A DNA stretch of 64,000 nucleotides from Amphiura filiformis (Eukaryota; Echinodermata; Ophiuroidea; Amphilepidida; Amphiuridae): contig NC_092631.1 of assembly GCF_039555335.1 (NCBI RefSeq), positions 13,864,305-13,928,304 on the forward strand. Direction: 5' to 3'. The notes under the pieces were generated by a model, which was given only the letters and a program-made list of their open reading frames with translations, ran no database searches and was not told the origin of the DNA. A program made the position numbers and the translations under genes. Shown in pieces: positions 1 through 12,034 of the stretch (position 1 is its first letter; the number at the start of each line of letters is the position of its first letter).

Positions 1-3000
1 AACATGCGGTTACCGAAATTTACCTATGAATACTTGCTTTTATTGTTGATATCTCAGAAATATTTAAACGCAGGCTATTAAAAATTGGTAGTATTAAAGA
101 GTGTATTACCCTGCACCTATTGCTTAAATATAATTTACTATGCTCTCAATTTGTGGAAACGACAGAGCTTTTAACATGTATTCGGAGGTAATGCATATTT
201 TTTACCAAACCTATCTTTGTGCCATTTAGAATTTCTGGCAGCTAAACACAATAATAAAGATGTCTGAATGCAATGCATTTCAGTATTGGACATATCAAAG
301 CTTGTATCAATCGCGCAATTACTAGTGATTTCCATTTTTTAAAGATATATCTAGTGCCATGAAAAATTGTATTCGTAGGTAATGTAAAATAATACCACTC
401 AAAAAAGTATCACCAAAAATTATTAATTATGTACAAATATGTGAAAAATTGAACAGGCAATCTTTGAACACACACCTTTCAGGAAATCAATTTAGATTCA
501 ATCAAATGACTGCTTTTCATAACTGATGTAGATGTTTTTAAAAATACTTTAAGAAATATTTTGAAAAAATTGATCAAAATAGCATGTTTTTGGGTCTCTG
601 GGTCTAAGTTTTTTACAGAAGGGGTCTTATTATATATGGCGCGAAGCGTATGATCAAAACAAATAAACACAATACAAAAAAAGCGAAAGCCAATTGTTTA
701 ATACTTTTAAGTTATGGCCCTGAACATACCGTGTACACTTTTCGTTGGATTCGACCATATATTCATGAAGTTATGCATCTTTAGATAAATAACAGTGAAT
801 CAGTTCATTGCAAATAGGTCAATGATTGCATTGATGAGAATATCTGCAAGCAAAACTGATAAAGTATGGAATAGAATAAAATAGTCAGTAAATCATTCAA
901 GTGTTTTCTAGTTTGAAAGAAAATGGGTGCTGCATCATAATTTCAGATGCATTGATTTTGGGATGGCAATCACAGTGCTTCCGGTCATATAAGACAGAGA
1001 TGCTAGTGTTTGATATCAGGGTTGCCAAACCTGCGATTAGGGTGCCCAATTGGGTGCCTTTTGATGATTGCTCCTGCAACTTTTGGTCCTTCCCAATGTA
1101 ATAGAAACCAGGGTTTAAGAAGAAAAAATTGGGTGACTTTTGGACATTGACTGCAGTGAGTTTAGGTAGTTTCCTGACCATTGAAAGCATTAGGTGTGAG
1201 AAAATTTGGGTGACTTTTGTTGATTTTGACCTACAATTTGGGCTGAAAGTTTGTGTCAACCCTGTGCAATATAAATGTCATGGTATCTTCATAGAATCAC
1301 AAAGACCAAGATAGTTTTATCATTATATAGTAATATTCAGAACTCTGAATGAAATGTTAAAGTCTGAAAAGTTACCTCAGGGAGTTTGACTGAGATAGGA
1401 TATATTGATACCCAGAATAACAGATTCATTTGAAGGAATTACAGGTATGCATACAGGTATCTGAACTGTGGCTCTGGGAGATCATGCTGTACATGAGAGA
1501 TCATTGGGTACGCTTTTTAAAATGTGTGTGTTTGTTTTATTTCATCATTTTGATAGGCTCTAGAGTAAATATAATATAATTATTTCAAAATTATTATGTA
1601 AATGTGATTGAGCAATTCAGTAAGCTAGAAGATGAAAATAGCGGACAAGAAAATCATGAATTATGGTACCCTTTTGAGCGACAATACAGCTTATTTAGCC
1701 AATGTCAACATGGGGTCATCAGGTAAAATATTTTTCTAACATGTTGAACTTTAAAACGCCTTCACTATTTGGCACTTCACAATATGACAGTAATGGAAAG
1801 AAAAGTGCAAATGTTCATTGTTTTTTGGCACTTTAGATTTGGACAAATAGACACATGGCAACGTGAGCATTAATCTCTTACACAAGACATACCCCACGCT
1901 TGATCATGTATTCTATGCAGATTTGTGTTCAGGCAAAATAGTTGCATTTGTGTTAACATTGATGACCTGTAATTATAAACTGGGTTATCCAAACAAACAA
2001 TAGCTGTCGTTGGAAAACTTTGATTTGGAAAGGTCTATTCTGGAGATAGAATTGGCCATAACCCATTTTTTTTTTGCATAATCTTTTTATGTACCTCCCC
2101 TCCATTTGATGAGATCAATTAAAATAAGAAAACACAATAATTTCAATCTTCATACTCACAAAATCAATTTTTGTTTTTTGTTCATTTCATACAATGCCTA
2201 ATTCATAATACTGGAAATCCCATCATAATTGCAATGGTCATTTCTGTGATATGATTTGTTTTATACTGCTGAAAAACAGCAAAATACAAAAGATATCTAT
2301 AATCTCTTAAAATTAGTTTCCAACATCCACTTATCTGCTTGATAGATCACCATGATCACACGGCATATGTCACCAGATGGGAGGAAAGATTCAAAGGAGA
2401 GATAAAATGGGGTGATAATATTTTATGAAGAAGTAAAAGCTTCTAATTTTTGTTGGTTCGTCTTACAGTTTCATACAGTGAAATGCAAGCAATGAATGTG
2501 TTAATTTGTGTGCATGTATATTTGGCTGTCTGTACATGTTTTCAAGCACCAAATTGGGGTAATACCGTCATTTTGGTGTTAGGCAGTAATTTTACTTTTT
2601 TCAGAGGTTGTAAATAATGGTAATGCTGATGAAAGTTGTATACATGTGACATGTAAAATGGCAGATTACTACAATTGAGAGTAACTGAATCTTGAAAATC
2701 AAGATACAAAGTCTGCTAATCATAATAAACCAAGTTGGGTCGATCCTTCATGTTCAATTATTTCGTGTAAGCTAATCCTAACCCTAATCCTAACCCTAAT
2801 CCTAACCCTAAACTAACCCTAACCCTAATTTTGTGTATAATTACATAAAGGAGTAACCCTAATTTGGCGCGTATACCAAGCGTTATCAAATGAAAAGTGG
2901 TGTAAGGATTGAAATTGATGGGTTTTCTTTTTTCTTGTTTATTGTAAAACAATTTCTTCTGCCATTTTAGTGAAAACTTGCACCAAACGATCCTTGTGCC

Positions 3001-3064
3001 TTATCAATTAAGCTATTAATTAAGCTATTAACCATGTGCTCTTTCCTTTATTTTTTATTTTTAG
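1..3064. other. Upstream intron/flank of Ral, no coding exon found
   Basis: AT-rich sequence before the first recognisable Ral exon. I looked for the preceding Ral exon (switch I/II, DTAGQEDY region) and did not see it, so the intron probably extends beyond the left edge. Positions about 1020-1250 hold variants of a phrase (gggtgactttt / gggtgcc) that look like old repeat material. Open frames here on either strand have no recognisable domain. Confidence 0.5.
2772..2829. repeat. Interstitial telomere-like repeat (CCCTAA)n
   Basis: About ten imperfect tandem units of CCCTAA/TCCTAA read on the + strand, equivalent to TTAGGG on the - strand, with one more short unit near 2855. It lies in the intron just before the Ral exon. 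The - strand frame through it encodes a Leu-Gly repeat that is an artefact of the hexamer. Confidence 0.85.
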
Positions 3065-3248
3065 GGAACAAATTTTAAGAGTAAAGAGCGATAAAACAGA
3101 GGAACAGATTCCTTTTCTTCTAGTAGGAAACAAAGCTGATCTAACAGACAAAAGGCAAGTCAGCCAGGAAGAAGCACAAGAGAGAGCGACGTCATGGGGT
3201 GTACCATACGTGGAGACTTCTGCAAAGACAAGGGAAAATGTAGATAAG
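3065..3248 (+). CDS. Ral: Ral small GTPase, penultimate coding exon
   Basis: Encodes (R)[14 protein letters not shown], then LLVGNKADL (the NKxD guanine-specificity motif) and [13 protein letters not shown] (the SAK motif, G5). These match the second half of the Ral G domain. Ral is a Ras-family switch downstream of RalGEFs that acts through exocyst and RalBP1 effectors at membranes. The exon follows a tttttag acceptor (AG at 3063-3064) and begins with the last base of an Arg codon. It ends at AAG before a gtatgt donor at 3249, in phase 0. This is the usual exon 4 of Ral genes. The EQILRVK start and the NVDK end distinguish Ral from Ras, Rap and Rheb. Exons for residues 1 to about 108 were not found in the window. 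Confidence 0.93.
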
Positions 3249-3951
3249 GTATGTATGACAGGTAGACTCTATGATGATTGTGATATACTCTGGACAGCGA
3301 GCTTTTCAAATTAATTTGTTCATGGATGTGGCACGTCAAATACCTATCTGTCTAATACCTATACAGCAGTAAATTTACGACCCATCAATATTGTCACGGA
3401 CTGCTCAGCCGATGGTAGTTGGACTCCCAGCCCACATCTGTAGAAACATTCAGCGAAGTAACCTGTTTCATACCGTGGTCAAGCTTTTATCTTCATTCTG
3501 TCGTGCTGAGATTCGAACCCATGATGGTTAAAAGGAGAGTGCGCTAGTGCATAGACCAGATGAGGACTTCCCCGTCTGGTCTATGATACTAACACACTTA
3601 TACCTCATTGACTAACAATCTCATGGTTGAAAGGCGAGCTATAGTGCTTAGACCAAGTTTTGATAATCCAGGTTCACATCAAAGGCACTGTTTTTTCCTT
3701 CATCGAAAATTATGTCTTTATTGAAAATGCAGGCTTATATATCTGTAGAAAGAGGATTTATTAAAATCTTCAAACCAGCTTTGTACAGCAGTTGTGAACT
3801 TAAAAGCTTCAAAGGTAGCAAATGTTCTTGATAATAAAATGATTATGTAGACAAGCTTCTTACTATAACATATTATACAAAAGTAGACTAAAATTCCCCT
3901 CCCCATTAGTCTGTAGCACATTTTAGTCCCCATTTGTGAATATTGGCAATT

Positions 3952-4137
3952 GGTTATTCCAGTTGAAATCCATACACTCCAATATGTAAGACATGACCTT
4001 AATCTTCCACACAGGGGGTGTAGATTTCAAATGGAGCTACCCATTTAGGTAATCCCATTTGAAATTCACACCCCCTGTGTGGAAGATTAAAGTCATGTTT
4101 TCCATAGGGGTGTATGGATTTCAACTGGAACAGCCCA
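3952..4137. mobile_element. Palindromic MITE, family A, copy 1 (Ral intron)
   Basis: About 190 bp that folds on itself. Its ends are variants of GGGCTATTCCAGTTGAAATC and it has internal arms around CTTAATCTTCCACACAGGG. It sits within the last Ral intron. No coding capacity. Confidence 0.85.
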
Positions 4138-4447
4138 ATTTCTTTTTCCCTATAAGATTTATGTGCAATATTGCTTCAGTTGAATGTCATAAAAATCAAC
4201 CAAGTTTTAATTAAACACATCAATTTTCTCTTTTGGTTGGTAGACTTTGTCAAGTTTAAATTTCACCATCATTAATGCACTCAAACTACAAAAATTTATT
4301 GAACTGAAAATATGATCCAGCACAATGATCATAAACATATGACTCATAGGAGGACCATTGCAATTACGACCTTGCATGGTTTTTAATTATCCATTGCAAA
4401 TATTAATAATTTCGTCTCTCGTTGTTGTCTGCTCTCCATCCCTACAG

Positions 4448-4573
4448 GCATTTTACGACCTCATGCGCAAGATACGCGACCAGAAGGCACTGGAGAATCA
4501 GAAGCTCAACGGCAAGAACAAGAAGAGTAAAAACACAGACGGTCGACGAAAGAGAAAATGCTGTATATTGTAA
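4448..4573 (+). CDS. Ral: Ral small GTPase, terminal exon with CAAX box
   Basis: After a ctacag acceptor the exon reads AFYDLMRKIRDQKA, matching Ral helix alpha-5 (VFFDLMREIR in vertebrates). It then has a Lys/Arg-rich hypervariable tail and ends CCIL before TAA at 4571-4573. CCIL is the canonical Ral CAAX box; a terminal Leu directs geranylgeranylation, and the basic tail helps membrane targeting. It joins the previous exon in phase 0 across a 1.2-kb intron that holds one palindromic MITE (3952-4137). The tail differs from vertebrate RalA/RalB in length and lacks the SLAKRIRE segment, so it is best called an invertebrate single Ral rather than RALA or RALB. Confidence 0.93.
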   Translation, partial: AFYDLMRKIRDQKALENQKLNGKNKKSKNTDGRRKRKCCIL

Positions 4574-5090
4574 AAGGACTTAGAATAACGTAATAAATTG
4601 ATGCAAGCTGATCACCATTTGGTTCCGCCTTTGTAAATCAACACATTTAAATTGTCTGCTACATACTATCAGTATCCCAAAAGGCTGCTTTGTGTGATTT
4701 TTTTTATTATTGTTATCTAATGTGATGTGATACACTGTAAAATTAACTTTATATATTAATTTGGAGGTATTATCACAATATTACAATATCATGCCCATTC
4801 ATAAAAGAAACAAGCATGCTGAAATGTAAATGAAATACAACAATGATGATAAAAATCGCATAAGGCAGCCTTTTGAGATATGACAGTATGTGATGCAGAC
4901 GACGATTCGATGTTGTGAACACTATTATTATATAACTGATATATATTTTTCAATTACGGTAGTCTGCTGTCTCGGGACCCCCACTTTGGTGTGTTTACGT
5001 TACAATCAAAATGACATAAAACAAACAAAATATATGATGGATGTGATGCAGCGAAGGTTAGAGCCTGGGAAACGATGCATCACAATTAAT

Positions 5091-5295
5091 GGGCTATTCT
5101 ACTTGAAATCCATACACTCCCTATCAATTCACCCCCTATTATAGCAGACATGACCTTAATCTTCCATGCAGGGAGTGTGAATTTCAAATGGGGTTACCTG
5201 AATGAGTGATTCTATTAGAAATCTTCACCCCCTGTGTGGGAGATTAAGGTCATATCTTCCATAGGGGGTATAATGATTTCAACTGGAATAGCCCA
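5091..5295. mobile_element. Palindromic MITE, family A, copy 2
   Basis: Begins GGGCTATTCTACTTGAAATC and ends with the complementary AACTGGAATAGCCC. Internal arms are the CTTAATCTTCCA / GAGATTAAGGTCAT pair. Confidence 0.85.
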
Positions 5296-5764
5296 ATTCT
5301 TTGCAGGCAACTTTATCACTAATAAACAGCAAATTTGATTTAGATTTTTTCCCCTTCAATTCTTCAAATCTGGAAGAACCATCTCAAAACCACTGAACGA
5401 AAAGTAGATTTGTAAGCTCTGTTTGTTTTACTATTTATTTAAAAAAGCGCTTGCAAAACTTTTATTGTGAAAATGTTGGATTCCAACTTGATTGACAGTT
5501 TGATCACTTTAAGTGGGTTCAGACAACTTTGATGGATACGGTTGAATATGTTAGATATAGTAGTCATTATACTACACTTTGTTCAGAACTAAACAGGCAT
5601 TCCACACACTATGTTTTGGCTTTGAAAATTGTAGACCAATTCTAGGTAGGGGGTGTATGATAAAAATTTAGTACTTTAGCGATAGACTACAACTTTCATT
5701 CTGTATTTGAATATAAGGAGATCTTATAGTGAGTGCAATAGATAACTGAATACAGTAAATTCCC

Positions 5765-5950
5765 GGGCTATTCCAATTGAAATCCATACACCCCCTATGG
5801 AAGACATGACCTTAATCTTCCACACAGGGAGTGTGAATTTCAAATGGGATTACCTGAATGGGTGACTCCATTTGAAATCCACACCTCCTGTGTGGGAGAT
5901 TAGGGTCATGTCTTCCATAGGTGGTGTATGGATTTCAAATGGAACAGCCC
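5765..5950. mobile_element. Palindromic MITE, family A, copy 3
   Basis: GGGCTATTCCAATTG at the left end and AAATGGAACAGCCC at the right, with the shared CTTCCACACAGGG and CTGTGTGGGAG arms inside. Confidence 0.88.
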
Positions 5951-6255
5951 GTATGCCTGGCTAGTTCTGATCAAACTTTAAGTTAAACCAAGTTATGGGG
6001 TCTACAGACAGCACACTAACCAAGTTTAAACTGTAATATATTGTATTGTGGCATTTCTACAACGGGAACAGATAAAAAGAAGTGATATCTTCTTGATAAG
6101 TATGTGTCAGCCTGCAGTTTTTGTGCGTGTAGGAATGAAGCCTGCCGATGTGAATCAACTCTACATATTATGCACCGTGTATATATAAGAAAATATGAAA
6201 CTGAAAATATATCATTAATGACGTGATTGAAGTTAGTGTGATGTTATAATATCAC

Positions 6256-6306
6256 GTCGCTGAGAGGTTGTATGTAGTGTCGTCGCTGAGAGGTTGTATG
6301 TAGTGT
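6256..6306. repeat. Two-copy tandem repeat of about 26 bp
   Basis: The phrase cgtcgctgagaggttgtatg followed by tagtgt occurs twice head to tail. Too short to interpret. Confidence 0.7.
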
Positions 6307-6498
6307 ATTAAATGACTGTAAGTAAGCACAATCAAGAGCTGATTTTATGGGGTATCGTTTTGATTTCAGATGAGGCATATTGATAGCAAAAATTATTTGG
6401 TTTTAAATTTCTAATAAATTACCTCATTTTTTATTTTATGATAGAATTTTTGTTGTAGATAGTGGGGATCTGATCAAAATGTGCTGGTATCAAAGATT

Positions 6499-6692
6499 GG
6501 GATATTCCAGTTGAATTATACACCCCCTATGGAAGATATAAGCTTAATCGCCCACACAGGGGGTGTAGATTTCAAATGGAGTCGCCCATTCAAGTAACCC
6601 CGTTTGAAATTCACACTCCCTGTGTGGAAGATTTAGGTGGTGTTTTCCATCATGGAAAATAGGGTTGTATGGATTTCAACCAGAATAAACCA
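6499..6692. mobile_element. Palindromic MITE, family A, copy 4
   Basis: Slightly decayed copy. The left end is GGGATATTCCAGTTGAA and the right end AACCAGAATAAACC. The internal CCCACACAGGG and CTGTGTGGAAG arms are intact. Confidence 0.8.
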
Positions 6693-7985
6693 TTATCACT
6701 CTATCCCAATATCATCTAAACAAGTCCAATCGTGTTTAAAGAGAATTCACAGAAATTCAACTTTATAAAATTGAATTAACTAATTAAGCATGAATAGCAT
6801 GGTTGGAAAAGACAAATTGGTTGTGTTAGTGAAAATTGATGATGAAGTAATTCTGTCTGGCTGCCACTAAAATTTCTGAGAAGAACATGCAAATAATCTT
6901 AATCAAGCAAAATGTGTGTTTCATTTTCAATATAAATATGTTTAATGTTGCAAAAGAAATTGAACATATATTCCATGTTGTGTGAGTTTGTCATGTTTTG
7001 GCCTTGTGTGAGTGGGGTTTATTGTCCAAGGTTATCAAACAGTGGCAGACTGGGCTGGGGAATGGCTCAAAATACCAGCACAAAATCAAGCAAAAGGTGT
7101 TGTATGCATGTCCCTGTGGCCTCTTTATATTCACCGTAAAATCATCCTAATTATTGAACACATTAATTCCATGGGCAGGCACTACCTGCCGAATTATCTG
7201 CTTCCAAGAACTACTTAATTGGTTACTTAAAGAGGCCTATATCTATCAAAAAGTCATTAGGGCTGAAGGGAATTGCACTTAAAAGATGATTAAGCAATCA
7301 GGGGCATTTTAAGAAGAATGGCAATTATAGTGCCAATGGAGTTAATGTAAAATCTGCAAATGTCTCATAGACTAGCGAAGACATTTTTTGGAGTCGATCA
7401 GAGGAATGACTTTACCATTATGCCCCCCTGGAAATTTTGCCTCATATACCATGGCAGTCATTCATACCCTACCTTGCCCTAAGTCACAAATGTTACTCTT
7501 CATAGGCCACTGGCAACATTTTTAATATTAATGTTGTGAAAGTGTTCAAAATTCAATTTTGTCAGGGCATTTTTAAACCAACAACTTAATCAGAGGAATG
7601 GATGAGATAACCTACTGTTACAAAGGTCTTGCCGAAAGATGAAATTTAAGAGATAACCATCTGCTATATAACCGGGGGAGGATGAGAAGGGGGAATATCA
7701 CATTGATGCCAATTGATGCAGACATTCCAATTAAGGGAATGGGAACACAGATTGGATTATGAAATTGTTGCCACCAATTCACCAAATTAATCAAGTTCAA
7801 GAAACTGGAGTTGAAATCAAGAAAATTAACCAAAGTTCAGATTCAGGACACCGGATGTTTTAAAAAGAATATTAAAGATGTATAATTAAAAAAAAAATTG
7901 AATGAACATAATTTTCATTTGAAATTATACTGTGTGTGCACATTGTGATGAGATCAATGTGACTCTATCAAGCAAAATGAGCAAT

Positions 7986-8172
7986 GGCCTATTCCAGTTG
8001 AAATCCATACCCCCTATATGGAAGACATGACCTTAATCTTCCACACAGGGAATGTGAATTTCAGAAGGGGTTACCTACATGGGTGACTCTATTTGAAATT
8101 CACATTCCCTTTGTGGAAGATTAAGGTCATGTCTTCCATAGTGGATGTGTGGATTTCAACTGGAATAGCCCA
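7986..8172. mobile_element. Palindromic MITE, family A, copy 5
   Basis: GGCCTATTCCAGTTGAAATC to AACTGGAATAGCCC, with both inner arms present. Confidence 0.87.
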
Positions 8173-8511
8173 ATGTCACAAAAATAGTTTTTGAGTTATG
8201 AGCCAGTTTTCCATTTGAATCTATATTCATTATTGCTTAAATACCCAATGATTTCAACTAACTTGGCTTTCCCATGTCACATTTTGATCACATCTACATC
8301 AAATTAAGTTGATTAACAGTTCTCATCATGATGCAAAAATATATAAATTGACTGTTCATGATATAGTCCTCGTTCCGATTGATCATGTCACATATTACTG
8401 GTAGTTAAGTTTTTTATCTCAACCATCTATCCATGCATTGAAGTCATGCATTGTTATACACACTATCAAATTGCATTAGAGTGAATCTTGATATTAAAGC
8501 AATACTATTTT

Positions 8512-8795
8512 GGCATGTTCCAGCTAAAATCCATACACCCTCTATGGAAGACATGACCTTAATCTCCCACACAAGGGGTATAGATTTCAAATCAAGTCGC
8601 ACAATTCAGGTAACCCCATTTGAAATTCAATTCACCCCCTATAGTAGACATGACCTTAATCTTCCATGCAGGGAGTGTGAATTGCAAGTGGGGTTACCTG
8701 AATGAGTGATTCTATTTGAAATTCACACTCCCTGTGTGGAAGATTAAGGTCATGTCTTCCGTAGGGGGTGTATATATTTTAACTGTAATAGCGCA
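8512..8795. mobile_element. Palindromic MITE, family A, copy 6 (enlarged)
   Basis: About 285 bp instead of 190. The internal CTTAATCTTCCA arm occurs twice on the left side, as if one copy had inserted into or recombined with another. The right end (AACTGTAATAGCGC) is decayed. Confidence 0.78.
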
Positions 8796-8897
8796 ATACT
8801 TGCCTGTTCAAAATTGTATACTAATAGATGCTTTACCATCGTAGTGACTTGGATACATGACGTGCATGTCCCAGTATGTAAATGAGGTTTGAAGCAC

Positions 8898-9158
8898 ATA
8901 TGTGACATGATCAAGGGGAATGAGTCACATGTCGGCCCTGGTCAAAAATGAGGTTTACATAGGTTCCTAAAGAGGACAATTAGAGCTTTCAGAAACTGAA
9001 AACCCCATGTTGATATGACTTTTCTTTGCAAAGTTCCATCAATTTATCAATCGCTGAAAACAATATAAAACATAAGAATTTTAACACTTTCTTTGCCAAT
9101 ATCTCAAAATCAATATCAGCGACATCCGACTCATTTCCCTTGATCGTGTCACATATAT
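8898..9158. mobile_element. MITE family D, copy 1
   Basis: About 260 bp with inverted ends of about 28 bp: TATGTGACATGATCAAGGGG on the left and the complement (CCTTGATCGTGTCACATATA) on the right. The middle contains ttcagaaactgaaaa and a run shared with the copy at 18223. Confidence 0.85.
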
Positions 9159-9559
9159 ATATACAGAAGTCATGCTCTACGGGGACCAATCGTGCACTGA
9201 CAATTTTATCATAAGTTATCGTTATGCACCGTTTGGGTATTGCAAGTATCTTGTTATATTAATTATATTATCATTTTTGGCCAAGGCATTACGATGGTAT
9301 GCAGCTTGCTTTATATGTGATCGGATTCAAGTCTACAAGATACGGCCCCGGATTAGAGCAGCTATAACCTTAGAGCAGCTATAATCTTATTAACTGATTT
9401 AATCATCAGTCCCAAGAGTTGGCCTAGATTAAACATGGGTTCAATTTTGCTATGTAATTTAAGGAAGGTAATCATTGCATAGCTGCCACTAGTTAAAACT
9501 TGCCACATAGCTATTAGGTTATGGGCGTGTGTGTGAGTTTGGGTTGTGTGAAGAGGGAT

Positions 9560-9850
9560 ACTCTATTCAACCCATTTAGCACCCCTAATAGCGCCCCACT
9601 ACGGAATCTGTTTAATTGACAACTATCTAAGCACTCCCTTTTCAGTGCCCCTGAAAAACTAAATTATGTAAAAATGTCTAAATAACATTACCATCTAAAC
9701 CTTACTGCTTAGGATTATGATGATTTTGACTTTAGGTATATTGTATTTTTATTGTTCATGTGTGTGAATTCACAATATTGATTTTTCTTTCATTTTAATA
9801 AGTGCCCTGCAACTAACTGCTCGGGGGCGCTAATTGGGTTGAATACAGTA
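9560..9850. mobile_element. Inverted-repeat element (TACTCTATTCAACCC ends)
   Basis: Left end TACTCTATTCAACCC followed by ...TAGCGCCCC; right end GGGGGCGCTA...GGGTTGAATACAGTA. The arms are imperfect, about 35 bp. MITE-like with no coding capacity. Confidence 0.65.
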
Positions 9851-10072
9851 ATCAAATTTCTCGTCAATATTTTGATAAATGATAGCATAAAAGTCTTAAG
9901 ATAGAAGTTGTTATTTCATGCATCAATACTAGGCATGTTTGTAATATTTAAATGGATCTTAATTCTAGTTATTGTAGGTTTCACATTTGGACATAAAATA
10001 TAGAAAATCCTTTCAACTGAATTGAACAAATGAATAATTTATGTGTACGGCACTCCAGGCTGATAACATGTG

Positions 10073-10204
10073 GACTGCTCAGTGCCAGAAGTGGGTAAGT
10101 CCAATAGCTAGCTGCCCTGTTAACATTTGGCAATTTACACACCATTTTGTACTCATCTACACATGGCAGCTATTGCACTTACCCACTTTTGGCACTGAGC
10201 AGTC
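10073..10204. mobile_element. Short inverted-repeat element (GACTGCTCAGTGCC ends)
   Basis: Arms of about 40 bp beginning GACTGCTCAGTGCC and ending with its complement, separated by about 45 bp. It would form a strong hairpin. Confidence 0.75.
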
Positions 10205-11290
10205 GATTTGTACAGGAATGGATATCCTGCCATGTTTGGTTGGCACATACAGAGAGAAAAAAAATGGAACAATTTCAGATTCTTTTCCACCCTACTTTGA
10301 TGGTCTTCCAGGAAAAATATCACGGCCAATAAATTAATTCATTTTGGATTGCAGTCACGTGTGATTAGGTTTTATAGCATTACGGTAGGATATTTATTTA
10401 CAATGATATCCAGGCGTAAAATTTATCAGCTGAATAGAGTCTTTCTGGCTGCTCAAATTTGTGGGTTTTTTTTTCAAAATATATATTTTCAGCCCAATTT
10501 TGTGTTTTGGGGTTTTTTTTATGGTTTTTTTGCCAATTTTGTGCTTTTTCAGCTTTTTTTGTTTACTACTACAGCTTTTTTTGCAAGTCAATCCAATATC
10601 ATTCCAGATATATCAAATTATTTAATCATATCTTGCTTTGGGTTATAAACATCAAACATGGCTGGGGGTACATTATGTTTATCTCATTGTGACGAGCCAA
10701 CATGGATTTTCATTATTATTATACCCTCTCCTTTAAGCTTCTTTGGTTTCTAATCCTTTCTTAGCTTGCTTTGGGGCCGTTGATCTAATATCAAGAATTG
10801 ATTTTACATATGGAAGAGGTACATAGACTTGAAACAAAAATAGGTAAATAGTTAAACATGTTATTGCATATATTTCATGAAATATCAAGTGACAATCTTC
10901 TAACCGAAATATTACAAAGGGTCTGGCTTAAAAATCTGTACTCAACCCTCATTTTGCCCCCAAAATTAATTAAAATGAAAATGGATAGCATGTGTTTGCA
11001 AGATTGTGAGAGTGGGGAAGTAATGTCTGCATAGCTATGCTGTTTTTATGATGTGATATGCAGTAAGTGCACCAAAAGGTATATATATATATAATGGTAT
11101 ATATTATAAAGGTATATAAATACTTCTGTTATCTGTATTTGATAACAGGAAGCGAGTTTTGATGTTGGTATGTGTACGAGCTATCAAGAATGTAAAAATA
11201 TGTAAAAAAAGGCTTATGGATGTAATGCATGTATTGCCAGTAAGTGTGAATCATATTATGGCAACAATGCTTGATTTAAAATAAGTTATC

Positions 11291-11571
11291 GGGTTATTCC
11301 AGTTGAAAGCCACACTACCCCTGTGGAAGATTTTGGAAATATCTTCCACGGGGGAGTTTGAATTTCAAATGGAATGAACATATTCGGCAGCTCCATTTGA
11401 AACTTACCCTCCCTCGGTGGAAGATTCAAATTGAATCTTTCTTAGAGGGTGTATGAAATTCAAATGGAGCTGCATAAAGTGTTCATTCCATTTGAAATTC
11501 ATACACCCCCTGTGGCAGATATTTCTTAAATCTTCAACAGGGGTAGTGTGGATTTTAAATGGAATAGTCCA
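11291..11571. mobile_element. Palindromic MITE, family B, copy 1
   Basis: About 280 bp, related to family A at the ends (GGGTTATTCCAGTTGAAA ... TTTAAATGGAATAGTCC) but with different inner arms built around CCTGTGGAAGATTTTGG and a second nested palindrome. Confidence 0.82.
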
Positions 11572-11605
11572 TTGAATCCATTAAAAGTTGATATTTTTAA
11601 GGTGA

Positions 11606-11777
11606 GTCTATGGTCTATATACCTTCATCGAGTCAGTATTGTTTTTAATTTTTTCTCTAAATGATGCAAGGATCCAACTAGGATAACAGATTCCTGAAAA
11701 AATTAACAGATTTTGAGAAAATCTCAAAAGTGGCTTTTACTTTACTGACTCGAGGAAGTTATACAGACTATAGATGG
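11606..11777. mobile_element. Short inverted-repeat element (TCTATGGTCTATATACC arms)
   Basis: Left arm GTCTATGGTCTATATACC...GAGTCAGTA; right arm the imperfect complement TTACTGACTCGAGGAAG...CTATAGATGG. MITE-like. Confidence 0.65.
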
Positions 11778-11913
11778 AATTTGCAGGGGTTAATATAAAG
11801 TCTGATCATACATTGAAGGAATCGGATTATTGCAAACAAATCCATCAGGTGCAAAACGTTTCTTGTAAAAATGTGTGCGGTAGATGGGAACAGAAATACC
11901 GATTCCTGCAAAT

Positions 11914-12034
11914 GGGCTATTCCAGTTGAAATCCATACACCACCTGGAAGATACAAACTTAATCTCCTCCTTGAGTGGGATATAAAGGACAGATCTTCCA
12001 TAGGGGGTATATGGATTTCAACTGGAATAGCCCA
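11914..12034. mobile_element. Palindromic MITE, family A, copy 8 (internally deleted)
   Basis: About 120 bp with full terminal arms (GGGCTATTCCAGTTGAAATC / complement) and a shortened centre. Confidence 0.85.

Noticed and set aside
897-1259. 120-codon frame on the - strand
   Set aside because: Built from repeated gggtgactttt-type phrases, with no domain; likely repeat shadow.
2758-2952. Leu-Gly repeat frame
   Set aside because: Translation of the telomere-like hexamer.
1-3060. Upstream Ral exons (switch I/II)
   Set aside because: No sequence resembling DTAGQEDY or the P-loop was found on the + strand; probably left of the window.
10349-10692. Phe-rich overlapping frames
   Set aside because: They arise from a poly-T-rich stretch; composition bias only.
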